A DNA stretch of 64,000 nucleotides from Megasphaera elsdenii. Lineage in GTDB: Bacteria > Bacillota > Negativicutes > Veillonellales > Megasphaeraceae. Below the pieces are notes generated by a model. The model ran no database searches. It was not told where the DNA came from and saw only the letters and a program-made list of their open reading frames with translations. Both the position numbers and the translations under genes were made by a program. Each line of letters opens with the position of its first letter. The first letter of the stretch is position 1. This document shows positions 1-8,669 of this stretch, one piece after another. The stretch covers positions 67,754-131,753 of the forward strand of contig NZ_JAJBQV010000003.1 in the NCBI RefSeq assembly GCF_020539865.1, in the 5' to 3' direction.

Positions 1-1
1 C

Positions 2-1051
2 AGCCCGGCCCATCACCGGCCGCTCATAGCGTACATGATTGCCGTCGATAAGCCCATCAATTTCCACCTGGAAATCGAGCCCGGCGTCCTTACCGATGAC
101 GACATCGACCTCCTGGCCCAGGCACCGAAAGGACGGATCCAGCTGGAAATGGGCATCCAGACGACGTATGAGCCGACGCTCCAGGCCATCCACCGTCATA
201 ATGACTGGCCGCGCATTACGCATATCATGGAACGCCTCGTCGCCTTGGGAACGATGCACCTCCATTTAGACCTCATCGTCGGCTTGCCTTATGAAGACTA
301 TGGCCATCTGCGCCAGTCCTTCAACGATATCTATGCCCTTCATCCCCATAAATTGCAGATCGGTTTCTTGAAGCTCCTCAAAGGGTCCGGCATCCGCCGC
401 GACTACCCCGACGATTACCGTTATGACCCGCAAGGGCCGTATGAAGTCTTGGCGACGACGTGGCTGCCTTATGAAAAAGTCGCTTATTTGAAGGTCTTGG
501 AAGACGTCTTCGAGCGGACTTATAATTCCGGGAAATTCCAATATCTCTTCAACTGGCTCGGCCGTCACTATGCACCGGATTATATGAAACTCTATGAGAC
601 CTTGACAGATGAGTGGCTCGTCCTGCATAATGACCAAAAGGCCCTGTCCGATGAGTCTTTGTGTCATTTCCTCTGCTACTGCATTGAAGAGGTCCTACCC
701 CTGACGGCAGACCAGCAGCATCTGGCCAAAGAACTGCTGGCCCTGGATATGCTGACCTTTTTCCGCTTCCGCCTCCATCCCGATTTCCTCGGTTGGTGCG
801 AAGCACAGCGCAGCCAGACTGACGCCATATTCCGCGACGAAACCTGGCTTCGGCAATATGCCAAAGACTATCACTTTACCAACTGGCGCGACATCAAAAT
901 GCGCTATCGCATTTGGTCGGCGAGTCCGGCCTTGAAGGAGGAACTGCGCCGTTACGGGCCCGTTCCGTCAGGAACTGCCTATGTGCTGGCTGAAAAAAAG
1001 AAAGACCGGGCCGATTGGTGTCTCATCCCGGTTAAAGGAGAACCATTGTGA
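2..1051 (+). CDS. B12-binding-type radical SAM protein, DUF4080 family (5' end missing)
   Basis: The reading frame is open back to the left edge, so this is the C-terminal part (about 349 residues) of a longer protein. The first visible part is the second half of a radical SAM barrel (FHLEIEPG, LEMGIQT, LDLIVGLPYED); the rest, rich in aromatic residues (LPYEKVAYLKVLEDVFERTY), matches the DUF4080 C-terminal domain of cobalamin-binding radical SAM enzymes. The CxxxCxxC cluster and any B12 domain would lie outside the window. The family's substrate is not established. The stop overlaps the GTG start of the next radical SAM gene by two bases, so the two are probably co-translated. Confidence 0.8.
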   Translation, partial: SPAHHRPLIAYMIAVDKPINFHLEIEPGVLTDDDIDLLAQAPKGRIQLEMGIQTTYEPTLQAIHRHNDWPRITHIMERLVALGTMHLHLDLIVGLPYEDYGHLRQSFNDIYALHPHKLQIGFLKLLKGSGIRRDYPDDYRYDPQGPYEVLATTWLPYEKVAYLKVLEDVFERTYNSGKFQYLFNWLGRHYAPDYMKLYETLTDEWLVLHNDQKALSDESLCHFLCYCIEEVLPLTADQQHLAKELLALDMLTFFRFRLHPDFLGWCEAQRSQTDAIFRDETWLRQYAKDYHFTNWRDIKMRYRIWSASPALKEELRRYGPVPSGTAYVLAEKKKDRADWCLIPVKGEPL

Positions 1052-1998
1052 ATGAACGTTACCGCGTCTACTCGACGTATTTAAAAGAAACATATGGCGA
1101 AAAAGTCTACAAACTGCCTATCAGTATCCCCGATACCTGTCCCAACCGAGATGGAACCTTAGGCGTCCGGGGCTGCGCCTTCTGCGGCTCCATCGGTGCC
1201 GGTTACGAAAACTTGCCGGCGACGGTGACCATCGGTCAGCAGATCGAGCAGAACATGGCCCACATCAAGCCGAAATACAAGGCCAATAAGTTCATCGCCT
1301 ATTTCCAGAACTTTACCAATACCTATTTGCCGCCAGACCGTTTCCGGGATTACCTCGTCGCCGCTTGCCAGCCCGATATCGTCGCCTTGGCCGTAGCGAC
1401 CCGGCCGGACTGCCTCAATAGGACCTATCTGGATATCCTGGCCGATGTTAAAGAAAGGTACGGCGTCGATATCCTCGTCGAACTGGGCTTGCAGACCGTA
1501 AACTATAAGACCTTGGCCAAAATCAACCGCGGTCATACTGTCGCGGAATACATCGATGCCATGATCATGCTCCGGGATTACCCTTTTCGGACCTGTACGC
1601 ACGTCATCCTCGACCTGCCATGGGACACGATGGAAGATACTATCGAGACGGCTAAGATCATCGCCGCCGTCGGGTCCGACGAAGTCAAGCTTCACGCCTT
1701 ATACATCATCAAGCATACGGCTATGGCCGAATGGTATGCCCAGGGAAAAATCAAGCTCTGGACCTGTGAAGAGTACGTTCGCCGTGTCGTGGCTTTCCTT
1801 GAATACAGCCGGCCCGATACGGTCTTCCAGCGCCTTATCGGCCGGGCGCCGAAGGAAGCGACGGACTTTGCCAACTGGGGCATGGGCTGGTGGCGCATTC
1901 GCGATATGATCGATGAAGAACTAGAGAAACGCGACACCCGGCAGGGAGCCTGCTGTGACTACCTGCATGGCAAGGCCGTCCGTAAATTCATGACATAA
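1048..1998 (+). CDS. YhcC-type radical SAM protein (TIGR01212 family)
   Basis: This is a 316-residue radical SAM protein. The iron-sulfur cysteines are visible at residues 31, 43 and 46 in the family signature CPNRDGTLGVRGCAFC, followed by the barrel motifs YFQNFTNTY and LGLQT. TIGR01212/YhcC proteins are widespread but their reaction is unknown. The start is GTG at 1048, seven bases after AAAGGAG, and it overlaps the upstream DUF4080 gene. The tandem of two radical SAM genes suggests linked functions, but the sequence does not say which. The length is normal for the family. Confidence 0.88.
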   Translation: MNERYRVYSTYLKETYGEKVYKLPISIPDTCPNRDGTLGVRGCAFCGSIGAGYENLPATVTIGQQIEQNMAHIKPKYKANKFIAYFQNFTNTYLPPDRFRDYLVAACQPDIVALAVATRPDCLNRTYLDILADVKERYGVDILVELGLQTVNYKTLAKINRGHTVAEYIDAMIMLRDYPFRTCTHVILDLPWDTMEDTIETAKIIAAVGSDEVKLHALYIIKHTAMAEWYAQGKIKLWTCEEYVRRVVAFLEYSRPDTVFQRLIGRAPKEATDFANWGMGWWRIRDMIDEELEKRDTRQGACCDYLHGKAVRKFMT

Positions 1999-2012
1999 AG
2001 GAGTATCTCACT

Positions 2013-2975
2013 TTGGTAGAAAAGAAACTGCAATTTTCCGATTTGCGTGAAGCCCGGGCCGTCCTGGGCATGAAAGACGAATTTCTCAAGACGATGCAAC
2101 GCGAATTCCCGGACTGCCGCATTGCCGTCCGCGGCGATACAGCCATGATTGTCGGCAGTGAAGCCGATGTGGCCTATGTGACGGAAGTCTTCCGCATCCT
2201 GCGCTACTTGTTCCGGGAAAATACGTATCTGACGACGCAGCACGTCCGCTATTCGGCCAAACTTATCAAGGAGGGCCAGTCAGAGGCCCTGCACCATCTC
2301 TATGAAGATACGGTCGGCATCTCTACCAGGGGCCGGCTCATCAAGCCTAAGACCTTGGGCCAGAAACGCTATGTCGATTCTATCCGCAAGAACCTGGTCA
2401 CCTTCGGCATCGGACCGGCCGGGACGGGCAAGACCTACTTGGCCGTAGCCTTGGCGGCTTTTTACCTCAAGAATCGCGACGTCGAACGGATCATCCTCAC
2501 CCGGCCAGCTGTCGAAGCTGGGGAAAAACTGGGCTTCCTGCCTGGCGACTTGCAGGAAAAGATCGACCCGTACCTGCGCCCGTTGTACGACGCCTTAGCG
2601 GATATGTTCGGCTATGACCAGTTCCAGAAGATGATCGACCGCAACATCATCGAAGTGGCGCCGCTCGCTTACATGCGCGGTCGGACGCTGGAAGAATCGT
2701 TCATCATCCTCGATGAAGCCCAGAACACGACAAGGGAGCAGATGAAGATGTTCCTTACCCGTATGGGCAATCATTCGCGGGTCGTCGTCAACGGCGATGC
2801 GACCCAAATCGACCTCGTCGACCGGCGCATGTCGGGACTGACAGAAGCCGAAAAGATACTCAAAGACGTCCGCGGCGTCGGCATGGTTTACTTCAGCGAT
2901 GAAGACGTCGTCCGTCACGATATGGTAGGCCGCATCATCAGGGCCTACGAAACTTATTATCATCACGATCATTAG
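2013..2975 (+). CDS. PhoH-family ATPase
   Basis: This is a 320-residue PhoH-like P-loop ATPase. The Walker A motif GPAGTGKT lies near residues 133-140 and the Walker B motif LDEAQN near 233-238, with the family's QxDL/R block (NGDATQIDLV) following. PhoH proteins are predicted RNA-associated ATPases or helicases; the placement directly before ybeY and era is conserved in many Firmicutes and points to rRNA maturation or quality control. The start is TTG at 2013, seven bases after AAAGGAG; no in-frame ATG lies nearby. The gene is close to full family length. Confidence 0.9.
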   Translation: MVEKKLQFSDLREARAVLGMKDEFLKTMQREFPDCRIAVRGDTAMIVGSEADVAYVTEVFRILRYLFRENTYLTTQHVRYSAKLIKEGQSEALHHLYEDTVGISTRGRLIKPKTLGQKRYVDSIRKNLVTFGIGPAGTGKTYLAVALAAFYLKNRDVERIILTRPAVEAGEKLGFLPGDLQEKIDPYLRPLYDALADMFGYDQFQKMIDRNIIEVAPLAYMRGRTLEESFIILDEAQNTTREQMKMFLTRMGNHSRVVVNGDATQIDLVDRRMSGLTEAEKILKDVRGVGMVYFSDEDVVRHDMVGRIIRAYETYYHHDH

Positions 2976-2990
2976 ATTGGGGGAATTGCC

Positions 2991-3464
2991 ATGAATATCA
3001 ACATCAATTATGAAGATCCTTCGTTCCAGCACGATGAATATGAAAAAGTCATCGACCGCGTCTGTGAAGAAGCGGCCTTGGTCTATGGCCTGGGACCGAA
3101 GGCGGAAATCAGCATCCTCTTGTGCCATAACGACTATATCCATACCTTGAATAAACAGTACCGCAACATCGACCGGCCGACAGACGTCTTGTCCTTTGCC
3201 CTCAATGAAGGGGAAGAAGACGGCTATGACGGCCCCGATACGGCTCTTTTAGGGGATATCATTATTTCCCTGGAAAAAGTCCAGGAACAGGCCGACGAAT
3301 ACGGCCATTCCTTTGAACGGGAACTGGCTTACCTGACCATTCACGGCATGCTGCATATCCTGGGCTATGACCACATGGAACCGGACGATAAAGCAGAAAT
3401 GCGTAAAGAAGAAGAATTTATTTTACAGCGCCTGGGCTATGTCCGCGAAGGCGAAGAACTATAA
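2991..3464 (+). CDS. ybeY: Endoribonuclease YbeY (rRNA maturation factor)
   Basis: This 157-residue protein carries the zinc-binding signature HGMLHILGYDH (about residues 118-128), that is H-x3-H-x5-H, which defines the YbeY/UPF0054 metalloprotein family. YbeY takes part in 16S rRNA 3'-end processing and in 70S ribosome quality control. The ATG follows a GGGGGAATTGCC ribosome-binding region. It sits between the PhoH-like gene and era, the usual order in Firmicutes, and its end is only 19 bases before the chosen era start. Confidence 0.93.
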   Translation: MNININYEDPSFQHDEYEKVIDRVCEEAALVYGLGPKAEISILLCHNDYIHTLNKQYRNIDRPTDVLSFALNEGEEDGYDGPDTALLGDIIISLEKVQEQADEYGHSFERELAYLTIHGMLHILGYDHMEPDDKAEMRKEEEFILQRLGYVREGEEL

Positions 3465-3483
3465 GGGAGGAATTACGATATCT

Positions 3484-4377
3484 ATGGAATCATTTAAATC
3501 GGGTTTCGTCGCCGTCGTCGGCCGCCCGAATGTCGGCAAGTCGACGCTCATCAACCGCATCATCAAACATAAAGTATCGATTGTTTCGGATAAGGCGCAG
3601 ACGACGCGCAACCGCATCCTCTGCATCCATACAGACGACGAATGTCAGATTGTCTTCCTCGATACGCCGGGCATTCACAAACCGAAACATAAGTTAGGGG
3701 AATTCATGGATGAAGCGGCCTATCAGTCCCTGCGCGACATCGACGCCGTCTTGTTCCTCATCTCGGGGAATGAAAAAAAAGGTCCTGGCGACCTCTTCGT
3801 CTTGGATAAGCTGAAAGACGTCGGCGTCCCGGTCTTTTTGATCATCAATAAAGTCGATCTCATGACGAAAGAAGAGATACTGCACAAAATCACGGAATAT
3901 GCCGAACTCTATCCTTTCGCCCAGGTCATTCCCATTTCGGCGCTGAACGGGGACAATGTCGATGCTGTCGTCGATGAACTGCGCAAGATACTGCCGGAAG
4001 GGCCGAAGTATTTCCCAGACGACATGATTACGGACCAGCCGGAACGGCTTCTGGTAGCAGAAATCGTCCGGGAAAAGCTCTTCCGTTGTACCCGCGACGA
4101 AGTACCTCATGCCATCGCCGTCTATGTCGAAGAAATGAAGGATCGCGGCCACAACAAGGTCTATATCCGAGTCACTGTCTATGTCGAACGGGATTCGCAG
4201 AAGCGCATCGTCATCGGTAAGAACGGCACGGTCCTCAAAGAAGTAGGCAATTTGGCCCGCCAGGAAATCGAAAATCTCCTCGGCTCTTCGGTCTACCTCG
4301 ACATCTGGGTCAAAGTCAAGCGGGACTGGCGCAATAAGTCGGGCGCCCTCAGCGAATTGGGTTATAAGAACGAGTAA
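3484..4377 (+). CDS. era: GTPase Era
   Basis: This is a 297-residue Era GTPase. Its G1 motif is GRPNVGKS (residues 13-20), G3 is DTPG near residue 60, G4 is NKVD near 122, and the C-terminal KH RNA-binding domain shows VIGKNGTVLKEVG. Era binds 16S rRNA near its 3' end and assists 30S assembly at the membrane. The frame is open upstream into ybeY, but ATG 3484 gives the normal N-terminus. GGGAGG lies 13 bases upstream, a rather long spacing; a shorter-spaced ATT or ATA start cannot be excluded. Confidence 0.93.
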   Translation: MESFKSGFVAVVGRPNVGKSTLINRIIKHKVSIVSDKAQTTRNRILCIHTDDECQIVFLDTPGIHKPKHKLGEFMDEAAYQSLRDIDAVLFLISGNEKKGPGDLFVLDKLKDVGVPVFLIINKVDLMTKEEILHKITEYAELYPFAQVIPISALNGDNVDAVVDELRKILPEGPKYFPDDMITDQPERLLVAEIVREKLFRCTRDEVPHAIAVYVEEMKDRGHNKVYIRVTVYVERDSQKRIVIGKNGTVLKEVGNLARQEIENLLGSSVYLDIWVKVKRDWRNKSGALSELGYKNE

Positions 4378-4389
4378 GGGGGCAGTACG

Positions 4390-5739
4390 ATGGAAGTACA
4401 ATCGATTGTCCAATGTCTGCTCATTTTCCTCATCTGCCTGGCCATCAGCGCCATCTGCGTCACTGGCAAATTCGCCTTTGCCCAGTTGCGCCGGGAATAT
4501 CTGGAAGAACTCGTCCGCGACGGGGATACGTCGCTGAAACCGCTCTTGTCCCTTTACGACAAGCCCATCGTCTTTTTGGGAACCGCTCAGCTCGGCATGG
4601 CCTTGTCCGGCCTCGTCGCCGGAGCGGCCGGCTTCTGTGGTCTCTATGGCCTCTACGGCCTGTTGACCCCTTATATCGGCCATGTCTGGCTCATTTGGCT
4701 CATTGAAATCTGTGCGGGCATCGTCCTCTGCTTCATCCTCTGGGTCTTTGGCGAACTCATTCCTAAATCCATCGGCCTCCAGCGCCCGGAAATGAGTCTC
4801 AAGGCCTTGCGCCGTTTCATTCAGCCCTGGAGCCGGCCCTTTATGCCCTTTATCCTTTTCGGAAATGGGCTGGGCCGGGCTATCTTAGCGGACCGTAATC
4901 TCGATGTGACCAATGAAATTGATATGGCCCATTCGGAAGACGAAATCCGGATGTTGGTCACGGCCAGCCATAAGGAGGGGAAAATCGACCAGGTCGAAAG
5001 CGAACTCATTGGCAACGTCTTCGATTTCGCTGACCGCCTGGCCAAGGAAATCATGGTGCCCCGCCAGGACATCGTCTGCCTCTATACGGAAGATACGATG
5101 AACCAGCATTTGCAGACCATCCGCCAGTCGCGGCATACGCGTTACCCACTCTGTGAAGACGATAAGGACCATGTCCTGGGGCTGGTCCACATTAAGGATA
5201 TTATGGACCTCTATATCCACAAGCGCAGCAACTTGAACCTCATCAAGCGGCCGATCCTCATGGTCCCGGAAATCATGCCGGCATCGAAGCTCCTGCAGCT
5301 CATGCGCATGCGCCGGACCTACCTGGCCATGGTCGTCGATGAATACGGCAGCACCGTCGGCCTTATCGGCCTGGAAGATATCCTGGAAGAACTGGTCGGC
5401 ACGATCCAGAATGAACATACCCAGGAAAAAGAAGAAATCCAGCCCTTGCCCGACGGCGCCTATGAATTTGCCGGGACAGTCCTCCTCGACGACGTCGAAG
5501 AGCTGCTGCACATCCCTGTCGAAGACGATGTCGATACAGATACCATTGGCGGCTACGTTTTCAATGCCTTGGGCCATACGCCAAAAGTCCACGACGAAGT
5601 CACTATCGGGGACTACTGTTTTACAGTCCTGGAAATGCAGCGCTTCCGCATCGTCCGCTTGAAGGCCATCCCTTTGCCGAAAACGGCTGCTGATGGGGAA
5701 GACAGCGGGGCAGAAGAAGATACGCCTCATGAATCGTAG
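4390..5739 (+). CDS. Hemolysin C/CorC-type membrane protein (CNNM-CBS-CorC_HlyC)
   Basis: This is a 449-residue membrane protein. The N-terminal CNNM (DUF21) region has about four hydrophobic segments over residues 1-180, with the family motif FGELIPKSIGL. A CBS pair follows at about 200-330 (MVPRQDIV, GLVHIKDIM, VVDEYGSTVGLIGLEDILEELVG), then a CorC_HlyC domain from about 345 to 430. The family is linked to Mg2+/Co2+ efflux or homeostasis, and the old name hemolysin is misleading. Its end overlaps the start of recO by 11 bases, so it belongs to the era-recO transcription unit. Confidence 0.88.
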   Translation: MEVQSIVQCLLIFLICLAISAICVTGKFAFAQLRREYLEELVRDGDTSLKPLLSLYDKPIVFLGTAQLGMALSGLVAGAAGFCGLYGLYGLLTPYIGHVWLIWLIEICAGIVLCFILWVFGELIPKSIGLQRPEMSLKALRRFIQPWSRPFMPFILFGNGLGRAILADRNLDVTNEIDMAHSEDEIRMLVTASHKEGKIDQVESELIGNVFDFADRLAKEIMVPRQDIVCLYTEDTMNQHLQTIRQSRHTRYPLCEDDKDHVLGLVHIKDIMDLYIHKRSNLNLIKRPILMVPEIMPASKLLQLMRMRRTYLAMVVDEYGSTVGLIGLEDILEELVGTIQNEHTQEKEEIQPLPDGAYEFAGTVLLDDVEELLHIPVEDDVDTDTIGGYVFNALGHTPKVHDEVTIGDYCFTVLEMQRFRIVRLKAIPLPKTAADGEDSGAEEDTPHES

Positions 5740-6475
5740 CGGCTATTATGGCCGTAAGCCGTCGCGGTCCTATGAGGGCATCATCCTGACAGTTCGCAAG
5801 ACCAGTGCCAAACAGCTCGTCGTCACGGTCCTGACCCGGCAGGCAGGCATCCTCCATGTCCTGGCCCGCCGCAGCACTCAAGGGAAGATGGGATACGGCG
5901 CTTTGACGCCCTTGGCTGAGATGACCTTTGACGTCTTTGAAAAAGATGGCGTCTACACGCTGACGGAATACGACTGCCGCAGCAATCAGCGCCTTCGCGA
6001 GCTGACTTGGGACGGTTATATCTATTCGCAGATCTTCGTCGAAATGGTCCTTTTCATGGCCGGTGGTGGAGCTGATGAAGTCTTGTACAACTTGGTCCGC
6101 CTCTATGGCCGGGCTATCGAACTCAAGGACATTCGCATTGTCACTATCATCGCCGGCTGGCAGCTCATGGCCTTGACGGGCTTCTTGCCGGACATCGACA
6201 CGACCCGTATTTTCTATCAGGGGCAGGGCTATTGCCAACAACCCGTCTATTACATTGACGATGAGGCGCCGGACAACATGAAAGAATTGGCCTTGACACC
6301 GTCTGTGCGCCAGACCTGGAAGACCTTGGTCCGCTATCCTTGGGGAACGAAGAACGTCGTGAACCTGCGCATGGCTGACTTGAAATTCCTGGAAGCCCTG
6401 CTCTACAACTACGTTAACCAGTGCAGTGAACGCCAGATGAAGACACCGGAGCTATTAGTGGTTCGTGGCTCGTAG
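5729..6475 (+). CDS. recO: DNA repair protein RecO
   Basis: This 248-residue protein begins with the RecO N-terminal OB-fold (SYEGIILTVRKTSAKQLVVTVLTRQAG) and continues as the helical RecO C-terminal domain. RecO works with RecR to load RecA on SSB-coated DNA. I chose ATG 5729 because it places the OB-fold at the usual distance; an in-frame ATG at 5693 is the alternative. The gene overlaps the upstream transporter. The last residues (ELLVVRGS) and the stop codon are encoded inside a dispersed intergenic repeat (GTGGTTCGTGGCTCGTAG), so the C-terminal tail looks recently replaced by repeat DNA. Confidence 0.88.
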   Translation: MNRSGYYGRKPSRSYEGIILTVRKTSAKQLVVTVLTRQAGILHVLARRSTQGKMGYGALTPLAEMTFDVFEKDGVYTLTEYDCRSNQRLRELTWDGYIYSQIFVEMVLFMAGGGADEVLYNLVRLYGRAIELKDIRIVTIIAGWQLMALTGFLPDIDTTRIFYQGQGYCQQPVYYIDDEAPDNMKELALTPSVRQTWKTLVRYPWGTKNVVNLRMADLKFLEALLYNYVNQCSERQMKTPELLVVRGS

Positions 6476-6549
6476 TTCGTCGTTCATTGCGAGAAATTGA
6501 TATTTTTAATTCCCTACGACAAACGATGAACGACCTACGATCAACGTAA

Positions 6550-6586
6550 AAAAGAGGTTGTCGCACATGCGACAGCCTCTTTTTTC
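6550..6586 (+). terminator. Rho-independent terminator, GTCGCACATGCGAC type
   Basis: A stem GAGGTTGTCGC / GCGACAGCCTC with loop ACAT is flanked by A-rich and T-rich tracts. The arrangement works in both directions, so it can serve recO on the plus strand and the RAYT-like gene on the minus strand. The same apical sequence recurs in several other terminators of the window. Confidence 0.88.
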
Positions 6587-6589
6587 CTC

Positions 6590-7072
6590 TCACCGTTTAT
6601 GCAGTGGGTCGTATTTCCAATGGTGGGCGTATTCTTTTAAGCTTTCGGCGACGGCATACTGGGCCGTGTCCGTGTAGACCATCTGTGTCTCGACGGGTTC
6701 CTCCCAGACGGGGACAGGCCGGTCGCAGGGCGGTTCGATATAATAGAGCAGGAATTCCTTGGCTTTTTCGATGAACCATTCCGGCAGGCGGGGATGGAAT
6801 TTTTTGTAAAAGATGAATAAGTGGATGTGATTGGGCATGATCGTGAACTCTTTGATGATGGCAATCTGATTGTTCCGCTGCATGGCCTTGAGGGCCCGCG
6901 TCGCCGCCATGCCCCAGCTAGTCGGTTTCCAAATATGCTGTCCCTGATAGTGCAGGATTTTCCCCAGTGTTTCTTCCTTTTGATACGTGCAAAAGGTGAT
7001 GAGCTGGTACCGGGGAACCGTGGAGAATGGCTCCTGCCATGTAGGCATGGAGAAGAACGGTCTACGATACAT
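6590..7072 (-). CDS. REP-associated tyrosine transposase-like protein (RAYT, Y1/HUH family)
   Basis: This 160-residue protein shows the Y1 transposase signature FTIMPNHIHLFIF, with the HUH metal ligands at His82 and His84, preceded by the typical beta-strand YQLITFCTY. A YxxxW/NP-like C-terminal stretch follows (SLKEYAHHWKYDP). The catalytic tyrosine is not certain; Tyr133, Tyr139 and Tyr148 are candidates. The ATG at 7072 follows GGAGGTG by six bases. RAYTs are domesticated single-strand transposases that act on REP hairpins with a GTAG or GGAG tetranucleotide at the foot, and this window holds many GTAG-headed hairpins. The gene itself is not flanked by canonical copies of them. A non-REP IS200-like remnant is the alternative. 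Confidence 0.72.
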   Translation of the reverse strand: MYRRPFFSMPTWQEPFSTVPRYQLITFCTYQKEETLGKILHYQGQHIWKPTSWGMAATRALKAMQRNNQIAIIKEFTIMPNHIHLFIFYKKFHPRLPEWFIEKAKEFLLYYIEPPCDRPVPVWEEPVETQMVYTDTAQYAVAESLKEYAHHWKYDPLHKR

Positions 7073-7187
7073 AGGCAACACCTCCGAAAAAACGTTTAAA
7101 ACAAGATGTGTGTTACGCCTATTGTATCCTGGGAATATGAGAGGGACATTAAAAAATCAGGAGCCTTGATTAAAAAATGATTAGAAC

Positions 7188-7215
7188 TTGTTTTTGTTCC
7201 CAATCATGATATAAT
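7188..7215 (+). promoter_or_regulatory. Predicted sigma-70 promoter of the MATE gene
   Basis: TTGTTT at 7188-7193 and TATAAT at 7210-7215 are separated by 16 bases, about 40 bases before the MATE start codon. Confidence 0.55.
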
Positions 7216-7256
7216 AAGAATATTTCACTCCACGTTGTTGAAGAAAGGACGATTCC

Positions 7257-8594
7257 ATGGTTCGCAGTATGACTTCAGGCAATCCTATCCGCCTCATCTT
7301 AGCTTTTACTGTGCCTCTTTTGATTGGCAATGTTTTCCAGCAATTCTATAATATCGCCGATATCATCATCGTCGGCCGCACTATCGGCGTCAATGCCTTG
7401 GCCGCTGTCGGCGCCGTAGCTCCCGTCTTCATGGCCGTCTTCGGTCTGACTATCGGGTTGTCTTCCGGCTTTTCGGTCATCACAGGTCAGCGTTTCGGCG
7501 CTGAAGACATGGACGGCGTGCGCCGGTCTGTCGCGACGTCGGCCATACTGGCCCTGGTCATTACGTTGATGCTGACAGCTTGTGTCGGTCTGGCTATGCC
7601 GCTCATCATGAAGCTCATGAATATATCTGATGTTTTATACGATGATGCCTACCATTATATGCTTATCGTCGTCCTCGGCTTGGTAGCCATGATGAGTTAC
7701 AATCTCCTGTCCTGTATCTGCCGGGCTCTTGGCGACAGCCGGACGCCGCTCTATTTCCTTATTGTGTCGTCCCTCTTGAATATCGCCCTGGCCTTGTTAT
7801 TCATCGTCGCCTTTGGCTGGGGCGTTCCCGGTTCGGCTGTGGCCTTGGTCATCGCCCAGGCCGTGTCGGCCGCGCTCTGCCTGTGCTTCATGAGCCGCCG
7901 CTTTCCGATGCTGCGCCTGACCCGGGCCGATTGGGCTTTCGACTGGCCCTTTGCCTGGCAGCATCTGCGCTTGGGCTTGCCTATGGCCATCCAGTTCCTC
8001 ATCATTTCCATGGGCATCCTGGTCTTGCAGTCGGTTTGCAATACCTTTGGCTCAGAAACGATTGCCGGCTTCGTATCGGCGACGAAAATCGAGCAACTGG
8101 CCTTGCAGCCTATGATTTCCTTCGGCATCGCCATGGCTGTCTATTCCGCACAGAACTACGGTGCCAGCCAGTATGGACGCATCTGGAAGGGGGTTCGTCA
8201 GTGTTCCCTCGTGTCCCTGGCATTCTGCCTGGTCGCCGCCCTGGCCATGTATAGCTATGGCCGGGAACTCATCAGCGTCTTCACGACGGACCACGATGAA
8301 ATTCTCATGGAGCAGGCTTTCCTTTATCTGAAGATGTCCGTCCCGTTCTATCTCTTCCTGGGCCAGATTTTCGTCTACCGCAACGCTTTGCAGGGCATGG
8401 GCATTTCCAGCGTGCCCCTCATCAGCAGCATCCTGGAATTGGGCGGCCGCAGCGTTTCGGCCCTGGTCCTGGCGGCTATGTGGGGCTATTTCGGCATCTG
8501 CTGTGCCAGCCCCATCTGCTGGGTCCTGGCCTGCTTATTTACAGGCGGTTCCTATTTCTGGGTCATGCATACTATAAAGAAGAAAGCTCGTTGA
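7257..8594 (+). CDS. MATE-family multidrug/cation antiporter
   Basis: This 445-residue, twelve-helix protein starts with the MATE signature region (IRLILAFTVPLLIGNVFQQFYNIADIIIVGR) and repeats it in the second half (LRLGLPMAIQFLIISMGILVLQS). MATE proteins export drugs or metabolites in exchange for Na+ or H+. The ATG follows AAGAAAGGA by six bases, and a likely promoter sits just upstream. It is a single-gene unit ending at a terminator shared with the convergent reductase gene. The substrate cannot be read from the sequence. Confidence 0.9.
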   Translation: MVRSMTSGNPIRLILAFTVPLLIGNVFQQFYNIADIIIVGRTIGVNALAAVGAVAPVFMAVFGLTIGLSSGFSVITGQRFGAEDMDGVRRSVATSAILALVITLMLTACVGLAMPLIMKLMNISDVLYDDAYHYMLIVVLGLVAMMSYNLLSCICRALGDSRTPLYFLIVSSLLNIALALLFIVAFGWGVPGSAVALVIAQAVSAALCLCFMSRRFPMLRLTRADWAFDWPFAWQHLRLGLPMAIQFLIISMGILVLQSVCNTFGSETIAGFVSATKIEQLALQPMISFGIAMAVYSAQNYGASQYGRIWKGVRQCSLVSLAFCLVAALAMYSYGRELISVFTTDHDEILMEQAFLYLKMSVPFYLFLGQIFVYRNALQGMGISSVPLISSILELGGRSVSALVLAAMWGYFGICCASPICWVLACLFTGGSYFWVMHTIKKKAR

Positions 8595-8618
8595 AGCAAT
8601 CGCCTCAAACATTAAAGA

Positions 8619-8669
8619 GAAAGGGGCTTCGCATGATGGAATAAACCTTCGTGCGACAGCCCCTTTTTT
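8619..8669 (+). terminator. Terminator between convergent MATE and reductase genes
   Basis: An AAGGGGCT...AGCCCCTTTTTT stem with further pairing CGCA/TGCG and a long loop lies between the two converging stop codons. It ends in six T residues on the plus strand and in a weaker T-rich tract on the minus strand. Confidence 0.7.

Noticed and set aside
5621-6241. Minus-strand open frame opposite recO
   Set aside because: It spans two overlapping plus-strand genes and has no start signal or recognisable domain.
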